Assembly: GCA_029959085.1 (NCBI GenBank)
Contig: JARWIR010000005.1
Coordinates: 48,548,850-48,612,849, forward strand
DNA: 64,000 nt
DNA from: Nemophila menziesii
Lineage: Eukaryota > Streptophyta > Magnoliopsida > Boraginales > Hydrophyllaceae
Direction of reading: 5' to 3'
Shown here: positions 54,328 through 64,000 of the stretch, piece by piece
Layout of the letters: every line of letters starts with the position of its first letter
How positions within the stretch are numbered: the stretch's first letter is position 1
The notes under the pieces: model-generated
What the model was told of the DNA's origin: nothing
Seen by the model: the letters and a program-made list of their open reading frames with translations, nothing else
The model's database searches: none
Program-made: the position numbers and the translations under genes

Positions 54328-54512
54328 TGATAAGCAACACACTAAAAGTGTTGCAAATACAGCTAACACTACTTGACAAAAGTTGTTATGCAGTTAGTTG
54401 TATGTATTGTGTATCTATTATATTCTCTTTGTACTGATATATATTGAGCTGTAAACACAATACTAAACATAATACAAAATATACAATTTCTAAAATTCTC
54501 TTCTCTTTATCA
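54328..54512 (+). repeat. Copia D 5' LTR
   Basis: 185 bp. It differs from the 3' LTR at four positions (about 2.2%). Followed directly by TGGTATCAGAGC (54513-54524), the complement of initiator tRNA-Met. Confidence 0.95.
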
Positions 54513-54656
54513 TGGTATCAGAGCTAGAGGGGTAAAATAGGAAGCAATCTCAATTTTTTTCCGCCATTAATGGTGTCGAGCTGCTTTCTTCCCCGTCTCG
54601 ATTTCTCTTCCGCTTAAACCTTCTTCTTAGTTTTCTATTATACTTTATACTTTATA

Positions 54657-55720
54657 ATGGCGGATTCTTCATCGTCGTCTCAAAATCCGTCTCCACATAT
54701 CTCATCCAGCACTTCGATCCCTGCTGGTTTGCTTCTTCTTCGCCAAAATTGGTCGAGCTTGGTTCAAGTTAAACTGGATTCGACTAATTATGTTCTATGG
54801 CGTGCACAACTTGAAGCTATTCTTGAAGCTCATGGATATTTGTCACATGTCAATGGCGCAAATCCTAAACCGGCTTCATCGAATCCCTTATATACTACAT
54901 GGCTCATTGAAGATCAACAGCTCAAAGTTTCACTGCTGGCTTCTATGATTCCTTCGATCTTATCTCAGGTTGTTAAACTTACTCATGCTTTTGATGTTTG
55001 GCATAAATTAGAGGAGATTTTTGTTTCACAATGTCGCACACATGTGCATCAATTGAAAATGAAACTGTGTAACATTCAAAAAGCTGATAAATCTATGAAC
55101 GAGTATTTGGGTGAGATTCAGGAAATATGCGATGGTTTGGAAACAGCTGCTTCTACTCTACCACTTGAGGATATTATAATGTATACTTTGCGTGGTCTAC
55201 CATCTGAATATAATCAATTCAAATCGAGCATTCGAATTTCAAATGCTCAATCATCTACATTAACTTTTCATTCACTCGTTTGCTTGTTTCAGAGGAACTC
55301 CATATGAAAATGTCTGACTCGTGTGTGGTAACTACTAATCACTCTGCACTTTTTACGAGCTCTCAATCCTCAACACCTCCTCAATTTGCAAACAATTCAA
55401 ATCATATGAATAATTCTCGAGGTCGTGGTTTTAACCCTGCTTTTCGTGGTCGTGGTAGAGGTAGATCAGGAAGAGGACCTTCTCTTTTGGGCCAACCATC
55501 TGGTTCTTCAGCATCTCAACCTCATAATGCAGTCCCTACGTGTCAAATATGTGCTAAATTTGGTCACTCAGCTATTGATTGCTGGTATAGAGGTGATTTT
55601 GCAACATTTCCTTCACCTCGTGCTCAACGTGTGGCTTTAGCAGCTCAAGCCTCTAACTCAGCTCAGGCTTCTTCATCATCACAGTCGTCTTCATCTTCCT
55701 CTTATGATCCTAAGCTTTGG
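54657..55720 (+). pseudogene. Copia D gag
   Basis: Starts MADSSSSSQNPSPHIS, then QVKLDSTNYVLWRAQLEAIL, HGYLSHVNG, FVSQCRTHVHQLKMKLCNIQ and YTLRGLPSEYNQFKSSIR, the usual Copia gag. Near 55280 the frame shifts. The next frame reads LLVSEELHMKMSD, an RGRGF...RGRGRGRSGRG stretch and CCHC CQICAKFGHSAIDC (about 55545-55586). Gag forms the particle and packages RNA. Confidence 0.9.
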
Positions 55721-56990
55721 TACTTAGATTCAGGAGCTAACAGTCATGTTACTCATGATTCATCATTAATTCAAGCTCCTACACCTTATAATGGTGCTAA
55801 TGCAGTTTCAGTGGGTAATGGTAGTGCATTGCAAATTGCTAACATTGGTAACAGTAAGTTCTCTACCTCTTCCTGTGTGTTTAAGTTAAATTCTATTCTT
55901 CATGTTCCTGAAATCACCTCCAACTTATTGTCTATCTCAAAATTTACCCAAGATAATGATTGTGTTATCACTTTCACCTCTAAATCTGTGTCTATCTATG
56001 ATAATCATACTCATACTCTGTTGTTTCAGGGCCCTTGTAGGGGTGGTTTGTACTCACTTCCTTTAGGTGGTCAGTTGAAGTCAAGTCTTCCATCTAGACA
56101 AGTCAATTTCAAGTGTCTCTCCTCCACTTCAAATAAGTCTTTAGCTCAGCTGTGGCACTTTAGGCTTGGAGATCCTTCACATTATGCTTCTTCAAAGTTG
56201 TCATCACTCCTCAACACTAAGCTAGATTATTTTGGTGTTCATTGCTCAGATTGTGCTGTGTCTAAGTCTCATAAACAACCTTTTAATCTTTCTGTAACTT
56301 GTAGTTCAAAACCTTTTGATTTGATACACAGTGATGTATGGGGTCCTACTCCAATTTCATCTTCTTTATTCAAGTATTATGTAATCTTTGTTGATGATTT
56401 TTCAAGGTTCATTTGGGTTTATCCTATTAAGCTTAAGTCCCATGTTCTTTCAGTCTTCAAAACCTTTTACAATATGGTTTTCACTCAATTTGAGGCTAAA
56501 ATTAAAATTCTGCGTAGTGATAATGGGGGTGAGTATATTAGTCATGATTTTGTCTCGTTCACTCAATCATGTGGTCTTATTCACCAAACTAGTTGTCCTC
56601 ATACTCCTGAGCAAAATGGTGTAACTGAAAGGAAGCACAGACACCTAATTTAAACTACTTGCACCCTCTTAAAACATGCCTCCTTACCTCACAAATATTG
56701 GCTAGATGCTTTGGCTACTGCTGTCTATTTGATCAATCTTTTACCCACCCCTGTGTTAAATAACTCAAGTCCTTTTCAAGTGTTATTTCAATCTTCTCCA
56801 TCTCTTACTCATCTCAAGGTGTTTGGTTGTCTTTGTTTTCCTTGGCTTAAGCCTTACTCTCCTCACAAATTATCCCCTAAATCTGAACCTTGTCTCTTCT
56901 TAGGATATTGTAACACCTCAAAAGGTTATAAGTGTCTATCCCTAACCTCTCATAATATATATATATATCAAGACATGTCTTGTTTGATGA
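55721..56990 (+). pseudogene. Copia D protease and integrase
   Basis: Protease WYLDSGANSHVTHD (about 55719). Integrase zinc finger LWHFRLGDPSHY with CSDCAVSKSH, in which the second His is Asp. DDE residues lie in IHSDVWGPTP, LRSDNGGEYIS and PHTPEQNGVTERKHR. A TAA at 56651-56653 truncates the integrase; the Glu of the usual HxVET-type sequence fits GAA-to-TAA. It continues LLKHASLPHKYWLDALATAV and VFGCLCFPWLKPY, and shifts frame in a (TA)n run at about 56955-56970. Confidence 0.9.
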
Positions 56991-58179
56991 AACCTCTTTT
57001 CCTTTTCAAAATTTGTCTCCTTCTTCAGTTTCTGCTATTGATGACTCTCACTCACTATATGTTGATATTTATGATTCCAAAATTAATCCATACTCTATCT
57101 CTCATCCTTTTGATTGCTCAGTTGTTACTCCTCCTCCTGAGTCATCTCCTATTGATCATTCTCCTCTTTTAAATTCATCTGAATCTTCTTCATCTGAGTC
57201 ATCACAGCCTCACTCTCCTTCTCCTAGTCCTCCTCCTCCACCTAAACATCATATGGTCACAAGACTTCAAACTGGTTCTTTGAAACCTTCTTACAAATGT
57301 CAAACTTTGTCACTTACTCCCCAAATTTCTGAACCTACTTCCTATAAAGAAGCTTCCAAGTTTCAATGTTGGCAAAATGCAATGCAAGAGGAGTTTAATG
57401 CACTTCTCAGTCAAAAGACTTGGGATTTAGTTCCAGCTCCATGTAATCGAACTCCCATTACATGTAAATGGATTTTTCGTATTAAGAAACATGCTGATGG
57501 ATCAATTGCTCGCTACAAAGCTCGTTTGGTAGCTCGTGGTTTTTTGCAAGAGTTTGGTACTGATTATAATGAAACCTTTAGCCCAGTTGTTAAGCATCAA
57601 ACTGTGCGTTTAATTCTTTCTCTTGCAGCTTCTTATGACTGGATTATTCATCAACTTGATGTCTCTAATGCCTTTTTACATGGCTCTCTATCTGAAGAAG
57701 TGTATATGGCTCAACCACTTGGTTTTGTCAGCTCAGCTCATCCTAACTATGTTTGTAAACTAAATCGATCACTTTATGGTTTAAAACAGGCTCCTCGAGC
57801 CTGGTATCAGTTGCTTACTTCATTTTTACTATCTCAGAAGTTTGTTGTAAGTTCAGCTGATACATCAATGTTTATACGAGGCTCTAATGATTCTTTGACT
57901 ATAATCTTGGTTTATGTTGATGATTTATTAGTCACAGGTGCTGATTCTTCTCTTATTGCATCTATAATTCTTGCTTTAAAATCGCGTTTTGCGATGAAGG
58001 ACCTTGGTCATGTATCGTATTTTTTGGGGTTAGATATAATCAAGAACGATTCAGGCTTTCTTGTTAATCAAGCTACCTATGCAAAGTCTATCTTATCTAA
58101 AGCTGGTATGCTTGACTGTAAAGCCTCTCCTACTCCTTCTTTAAAGTTTAAACAAATATATAGTTCCAACTGTGCATGA
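56985..58179 (+). pseudogene. Copia D reverse transcriptase
   Basis: Frame beginning FDETSFPFQ, a Ser/Pro-rich linker, MVTRLQTGSLKP, then the RT: KWIFRIKKHADGSIARYKAR, LDVSNAFLHGSLSEEVYMAQ, RSLYGLKQAPRAWYQ and catalytic VYVDDLLVTG (about 57912). It ends in a frameshift near 58165, separating it from RNase H. RT blocks themselves are intact. Confidence 0.92.
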
Positions 58180-58924
58180 TCTCAAGCCTTTTGAGAATAC
58201 ATATCTTTTTCTAAGTTTAATTGGTGCACTTCAATATCTTACGATTACAAGGCCGGATATTGCTTTTGCTGTAAATCAACTGTGCCAACATATGCACAAT
58301 CCTCGTAACATTGATTATGAAGCATTAAAACGCTTGCTTCGCTATGTTAAAGGTTCAATATATTACAGTATTTCGTTTACTAAATCACCAATTCATCTTC
58401 AAGCTTTTTCTGACTCTGATTGGGCAAGTGATACACTTGATCGGCGTTCTACCACCGGCTACTGTATGTTTCTGGGTTCCAATCTCTTATCATGGGGTTC
58501 TAAGAAACAGTCAACTGTGTCTCGCTCTTCCACTGAAGCGGAATATCGAGCATTAGCTTATATTTCAGCTGAATTAAAGTGGATTTCTTACTTGTTGAAA
58601 GACTTGAAATTGCCTGTTCAAACTCCTATTTTGGCTTGTGATAATCTCTCAGCTATAGCCTTAGCTTCCAATCCGGTGTTTCACTCTAGAACAAGGCATA
58701 TTGATATTGATTTCCATTTTGTTCGTGAACAAGTGACCTCCAAAGAGCTTAAACTTGTTCATGTCTCTACATCTAATCAAGTTGCTGATCTTCTTACCAA
58801 GGGACTTCCAGTTGCTACTTACTCTTTTCTAATCTCCAAGCTTCCTCTTCTCACGATGCTCAGCTTGAGGGGGGATGATAAGCAACACACTAAAGGTGTT
58901 GCAAATACAGCTAACACTACTTGA
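58172..58924 (+). pseudogene. Copia D RNase H
   Basis: SLIGALQYLTITRPDIAFAV, SDSDWASDTLDRRSTTGYCM, VSRSSTEAEYRALAY, ACDNLSAIALASNPVFHSRT, RHIDIDFHFVREQV and NQVADLLTKGLP: complete Copia RNase H. The open frame continues past the normal end into the LTR (to 58924) because its stop is downstream of the polypurine tract. Confidence 0.9.
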
Positions 58925-59060
58925 CAAAAGTTGTTATGCAGTTAGTTGTATGTATTGTGTATCTATTATATTTTCTTTGTACTGCTATATATTGAGTTGT
59001 AAACACAATACTAAACATAATACAAAATATACAATTTCTAAAATTCTCTTCTCTTTATCA
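58866..59060 (+). repeat. Copia D polypurine tract and 3' LTR
   Basis: TTGAGGGGGGA (58865-58875) precedes the 185-bp LTR (58876-59060). Followed by GGAAA. Confidence 0.95.
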
Positions 59061-59065
59061 GGAAA

Positions 59066-62031
59066 TACTTTGTAGTTATTCCTTGGGTAAATTGCACCGC
59101 TTATCCTTTGTTATGCGAAATATCCATATATACATGCGTTTCATGAATATAGCGAATGTACACATTGAGGTGCCTTGGTATATGCAGGTCAATTAGGCAT
59201 GATATACTGTTTATAGACTTCACTAAGTTTGATCATATTTCTGTACGCGTTACTCTAACATTATGGTTCATTATCAAGATAGTCTCTTCTGACCAAAATT
59301 ATAATAAGATAGTTATCTTCATTTTGCAACTTTGTGGTCTCTATCTTTTCCGGTCTTAGCACAATAGTCCTTTTGCATATTTATGTCAATTTCCAACATT
59401 TTAATTAATCACTTGATATTACCATGTTTAGATTCATTTAAAGCTGCCATGGGTCCTAGAAAGTTAAGTAATGTTATGCATGTTCAAATTGACGTGATTG
59501 AAATATTAGAGACTACATGACCAGTTAGTGTAAAGATAAGATCTTGGTAAATAACCAGTTATATAATTTTTGCTTATTTTAAAAGGAGATATTATATCAA
59601 GAACACTTTTTGGATTGGTGTTGTTTAAAGAAATAGTTTAGCTTACTGTCTTGATCGAGATTTTGTTTTCTCATAATTATATAATGTTTGGCCTCTTTTA
59701 GTCTTTAAACAGTACTTGGCCACACTCAAGAAAGAGGACCAATAAAGAAAATTGCTGGAATGATTCAAGGAAGAATCATCTGGTACTTGTGCTTATTATA
59801 TTTTAATATATCAATTTATTTTAAAATTTTGCTTTCATACAACAGTAGAGTTTTAATCGAGCTCGGAGCTGGAAACTTGCAGTTAGATATAATTGAAGTG
59901 CAATAGTGCAGCCATTCTCCGAGAACCTGGACTAGCTTTTCATTACCCATTTATGGTAACTCTATAAGTATGAAATATTTTAGTCAGAGTATAGGTTCAA
60001 ACTGTTTAAGCTAAAACAGTTTGTTTATTAATATTTATTTCCTCCAATTTAAACCCGAGTACTTTTATTTTGTAGCAACCATTACTCACCCGATTCTGAT
60101 TTTCTGCTACCTATGAGATAAAGAACCGTTTTCTTGGTTGAAGGTGGTTTTCAAGGTTGCAACATATTCTCCTCATGCATACCTTAAGCAAGTTCAATTG
60201 GTCGGGAAATAAGTGGATTGCTTTTCTCATGCTTTCCTATGGTACCTATTTATGAACTGTTTATAATACAAAAGAAACTCGGTTTTATTTTGTTTTGTTT
60301 CTAATATTCCGTTGATTAAATTTCTTTCAGAAAATGTGTTGCCTCAACATGTTCAGTAATGTTTACAAGCAGACGCTAAGGATATAGAAGTGCTAGCCAC
60401 TTTACTTCTTGTTCTCAGGGTACTTAAAGGTCTTCACTGAAACCATCAATGCTAAAACACCATGTTTTCAGCAGCTAGACTTCCTAAAGCAGTGAAGGAG
60501 ATTGATTATTAAATTCCAATTAGGGAGTAAACAAGGAATAATGTATTCAGATCAAAAGAGTAGAGAAGCTACAAGACTTGATTTTGATTAATTTGTTCTT
60601 TGTAGTACCTTTTACTTTGTTAAACCCAAATGATTCGAGTATAACTTCACTCTTCTATCTAAAGGGACGATGAATATTCAATAAAAATACATCACAGTTA
60701 ATACTTTTCAACTTTAATCTTCCAATATTTTTCTTCTTTAATCTTCTTGTGGAGTACCTCTCTTTATTATACTTGACAAAAAATGAAGGATTTTCATATT
60801 CAGTATATTCTATATCGTGTATTCTCTTTAGCTATTCTGTTCGAAGATATTCTGTATTGTAATTTACCTACTAATAAAATCCTGATTTTTTCTAGTAATA
60901 CCAAATGATTTTGAGATGAACCTCAAAAATACATATATAAACCTATTTCCGGGAATGGAACCTAAATTTTATCACAAAATAATTCAAATCAGGGCTCAGT
61001 CAAATCCACTATTTCAACGTCATTTGTGCTTAACAAAACCTTCTTCATATCTACTTCTTTCAAACCCTTGTCGGAACACAAACAACAATCTGAGCACTGT
61101 TTCTCTGATGTAATCTCCTTTATCTTAACTTGAGTAGAATCTTGTCCATCGTGTATCTCCAAATTTTTTCTAGAGGATCTCTTAATAATAAGAAAGAAAA
61201 CTAATTAAAATGTGTGTAGTCGATTTCAAGGGGAATGAAATTTATACATATCTAAAAATTATTCAATGCCATGTTTTTCCGCCTGGATATTAGCTTTATC
61301 TGTAAATTTAAAGATTCATTAAGCCTTTATAGTAGGAATAAAGTTGCACTATAGGTCCCTATACAGTGACAGAGCCACATGTAAGGCAGTTAGCAATAAA
61401 GAAAATTGACTATGTAGGGAAAAACATCAAGTAACTACCACTCTGTCTTTCACTTGACTCCCAATTTTTAAAATTTATCTAAATATACTTCAATTTAATT
61501 TATTGGTATGAATATTTTTTTGTAATAATAAAATATACATTGTTTTATATCATATAAGGACTTATAGTGTAATTAATTTATTACTCTATGGTCTCTATAT
61601 TACACAAAATTGCACTACAGCTCCCTAAATTATGCAAAATTACACAAATAGGTCCTATATTATATAATATTGTATGTATGGCATGAAGTTTATCTTTAAG
61701 AGCCTTAGTTTAATGCATACACACGTTTATGAGCACAAGTAGTGTATGTTTTTATTTTTCTCTTATTAGAGTATTATTAGTTAGTTGTATACAATACTTT
61801 CGATTAGAAAAAAAAAGTTATATACAATATTAATGTTAAATAAAGTTTAAGTAGAAATTTTATTTTTTGTACACCAAGTTTTGATATGTGTTCCAAGACA
61901 TTAAGGGATATCTTTATAGGTTAAAGATTGTTTTGTTCGTGAAAATTGATCTAATTTCATTTTAAAATACAATATTTGATCTCTTTCAATGGAACTAAAA
62001 AATTCTAAGGCACTTTCTTTTGATTTGTTCT
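59066..62031. other. Intergenic or intronic DNA, no gene recognised
   Basis: About 3 kb, AT-rich, without a supported gene, LTR or terminal repeat. Some stretches of higher complexity (60130-60220, 60360-60500) could be diverged exons or transposon remnants, but I cannot assign them. From about 61340 to 61680 lie inverted copies of the 31-bp repeat described below. Confidence 0.5.
61340..61680 (-). repeat. Short array of 31-bp repeat, reverse orientation
   Basis: Pieces such as GCACTATAGGTCCCTATA and ATTACACAAAATTGCACTAC, with CTCCCTAAATTATGCAAAATT, are the reverse complement of the unit seen at 62830-63785. Only a few degenerate copies are recognisable. Confidence 0.6.
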
Positions 62032-62648
62032 TGCAGCTATGAGGACAGGTGCTGTAAATTCAGCTCCAGGATCAGCTTATGCAGATTTTCGATATACTAA
62101 GGTTATTGTCTACATGTAATGACATTCGTTTCATATTCTTCTAATAAAAGTTATGAAAATTAATCTAAAATAGAGAAAATACTCATTTATTTTATAGATT
62201 TGGTCTTAGAGAAAGCAAAAAAGCAATGGCATATAGTGATATAGGGAGATTAAATTGCAATATAAGTTACACTACTTTCGCTACTCCTATACGTGGACAG
62301 GTATGTAATTAAAAAATTAATCATTCTTTTTATTTTTCAAGCTTTTAATATTACTTATTATTAGGGTTTAGAAAATAAAGAAGTTTCTTCAATGCTTCAT
62401 AAGGCATTAGAAGGTTCAATAATACTCGAATCATTCCCTAAAACAACTATTGATGTTTTTGCTTTGGTGCTTGAATCTAGTGGAAGTAAGTTTCCTTTTT
62501 GAATTTTATGTTTGACTTTTAGTGTGTTGACTTTTAGCTGTGAATTATTGTTAGGTGACCTTTCCGTGATTATATCGTGTGCTAGTTTAGCATTAGCTGA
62601 TGTGATGCAGGGATTTTGTTGTATGATTTAAATGCTGCAGTTTCAGTG
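62032..62648 (+). pseudogene. Exosome subunit MTR3-like pseudogene, 3' exons
   Basis: Four exons with good splice sites encode an RNase PH-fold exosome subunit of the MTR3/RRP41-like type. 62037-62115: AMRTGAVNSAPGSAYADFRY, then TKVIV. 62198-62300: FGLRESKKAMAYSDIGRLNC, then NISYTTFATPIRGQ. 62365-62485: GLENKEVSSMLHKALEGSII, then FPKTTIDVFALVLESSG. 62555-62648: SDLSVIISCASLALAD, then GILLYDLNAAVSV after a shift. The reading frame is kept across the first three joins. In the last exon TGATG is duplicated in tandem (62598-62607) and breaks the frame. Substitutions at conserved places (usual FGNTK is FRYTK; FGPRE is FGLRE) also suggest relaxed constraint. Further exons would lie beyond 64000. 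Confidence 0.8.
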
Positions 62649-62829
62649 GTATGTTTTTCTTTAAATTACAAAGATGGTCCTTGTGTTTTGGATTTTATGA
62701 CTATTTGGTCCCTTATGTTTCAAAGTGATGTCCTTTCAGAATCCTAACTTCTAAATTTTATGTTATTAGGCTTGGATTTATATGATTTATATGAAATATT
62801 ATATTTTTCAGTTTTTCTATAATAAAGTA

Positions 62830-63785
62830 TAGGTTATTTGTATTAATATAGGTCTTAGAGTGTGCCTAATATAAAAACAATCAATAACAAGGCCTATTGT
62901 GCAATTTTTGCTTAAGATAGTGACCTATATTGCAACTTTTGCATAATATAGGGACTTAATTTATATGTAATATAGGGACATGTAGAGTAATTTTTTGCAT
63001 AATATATGTGATTTGTAGTGAAAATTTGACATAATATAGGGACTTATAATGTAATTTATTCAAAAAAAGTTATAACAAGGCTTACAGTGCAATTTTTGCA
63101 GAATATCAGGACCTATATTGCAATTTTTGCATAATATTGGAACTTCTAGTGTAATTTTTACATAATATAGGGTCTTATAGTGTAAATGATTTTTAAAATA
63201 GTATAACAAAGCCTACCGTGCAACTTTTGCATAAGATAGGGGTCTATATTGCAGCTTTTACATAATCTAGGGACTTCTAGTCTAATTTTTACACAATATA
63301 GGGACCTGTAGTGTAATTCTCGCATAATATATGGACCTATAGTGTAATTTTTACATAATATAGAGACCTATATTGTAATTGCATAATATAAGGACTTATA
63401 GTATAATTTTTACATAATATAGGGACCTAGGGACCTGTAGTGTAATTTTTGCATAATATATAGGATCTATACTGTAACTTTGATATAACATAGTTACTTA
63501 TAGTGTACCTGATTGAAAAAAAGTAATAACAAGACCTACAGTGCAGTTTTTCCATAAAATAAGTGACTATATTGCAACCCCTGCATTGCATAATATAGGG
63601 ACCTATAGTGTATTTTTGCATAATATATGGAGCTACATTGTAATATTTACATAATATAGTGACTTGTAATGTAATTAATTCAAAAAAAATTAACAAGGCA
63701 TATAATGCAATTTTTGCATAATAACGAGACCCATATTGCAACTTTTCCATTAAATATAAGGGACCTATAGTGTAATTAACTCAAA
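62830..63785 (+). repeat. Array of 31-bp repeats
   Basis: Roughly 25-30 degenerate copies of GGGACCTATAGTG plus TAATTTTTGCATAATATA (31 nt), with variants in which CTATATTGCAA replaces CTATAGTGTAA, and AATTCAAAAAAAGT spacers at about 63055, 63190, 63505 and 63680. The spacers suggest a higher-order unit of about 150-300 bp. Non-coding. Confidence 0.85.
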
Positions 63786-63805
63786 ACATATAAACTCACC
63801 CCTAG

Positions 63806-64000
63806 TACTTGAGAACGCATAATGGGTGAATCTCTATTCTATTGAATTTCAAATTTCTAAATTTGGGTTTTTCTAAATTAAATTAAATTGGGGCTTTTAC
63901 ATTATTCTGTCATTTAAGATTATTTACTGTTTTTGGACTGATCAACTAAGAACAGGTGTTAGTATCTAGGCTATTCCACATATGTGGCGTGTGGATCATC
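63806..64000 (+). repeat. Athila LTR fragment (A-like), truncated by window edge
   Basis: From TACTTGAGAACGCATAATGG the sequence follows the middle of the A LTR (compare 3571 onward), up to GTTAGTATCTAGGCTATTCC and GTGTGGATCATC at the window end (compare 3720-3770). The 5' thousand bases of the LTR are absent on the left, so it is also truncated there, against the 31-bp array. Clearly more diverged than the other LTRs. Confidence 0.75.

Larger units (their letters stand above)
54328..59060 (+). mobile_element. Copia retrotransposon D
   Basis: A complete 4,733-bp Ty1/Copia element flanked by GGAAA (54323-54327 and 59061-59065). LTRs are 185 bp each (TGATAAGCAACAC...CTTTATCA) with four differences. 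The tRNA-Met primer site, gag, protease, integrase, RT, RNase H and polypurine tract are all present. Short LTRs and small size fit the Ale/Retrofit-type lineages. One nonsense mutation and at least three frameshifts make it inactive. Confidence 0.95.

Noticed and set aside
63427..63750. 107-codon Tyr-rich frame on the minus strand
   Set aside because: A translation of the 31-bp repeat array.

Overview
The window is plant nuclear DNA, from an angiosperm and most likely a eudicot. It has Ty3/Gypsy elements of the Athila lineage, Ty1/Copia elements with a tRNA-Met primer site, a plant-type LINE, a CACTA transposon with the plant CACTACTACA terminus, a tRNA-derived SINE, an F-box gene and AT-rich intergenic DNA. 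The species cannot be fixed from the sequence alone. About 50.9 kb of the 64 kb is a nest of transposable elements; the rest holds one intact host gene and the remains of another.

Layout. 1-519: 3' end of a Copia element (F). 520-47836: one old LINE on the + strand, cut into five pieces by insertions whose target-site duplications (TSDs) are visible. The insertions are Athila A (2558-16164, TSD GTAGT), an Athila solo LTR (16850-18641, TSD GGCAC) and Athila B (19088-47747, minus strand, TSD CCGAT). Second-level insertions are a solo LTR inside the gag gene of A (5031-6599, TSD GATGC), Copia E inside the 3' LTR of B (20343-26444, TSD GAATC), a Mutator-type MITE in the same LTR (26663-26852, 9-bp TSD) and Athila C inside the 3' untranslated region of B (27953-37760, TSD AAGGG). 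At about 47837 the LINE is fused to the 3' part of a CACTA transposon, which ends at 50857. Then come a tRNA-like remnant, a SINE, an intact single-exon F-box gene (51869-52918), the split pseudogene of an exosome subunit of the MTR3/RRP41-like family (53651-62648) with Copia D (54328-59060, TSD GGAAA) between its halves, two oppositely oriented arrays of one 31-bp repeat around its 3' exons, and an Athila LTR fragment at the right edge.

No large element looks autonomous. Gag-pol of A, B and D carries stops and frameshifts, E has lost most of RNase H, and C lacks reverse transcriptase, RNase H and the integrase core while gag, protease and the third ORF remain.

The most interesting signal is noncoding. 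The three Athila elements have different LTR sequences, yet share a set of structured elements at matching places. (i) A polypurine-like motif (TTGAGTTTGGGG) recurs four times between pol and the 3' LTR. Three of the copies follow or overlap a hairpin, and stems differ between elements while pairing is kept. (ii) A cluster of short GC-rich palindromes, different in sequence in B from A and C, lies just before ORF3. (iii) A hairpin with compensated stem changes, next to a near-invariant 15-nt block, lies in the LTR near its 3' end. These look like constrained cis-acting structures that standard annotation would miss.
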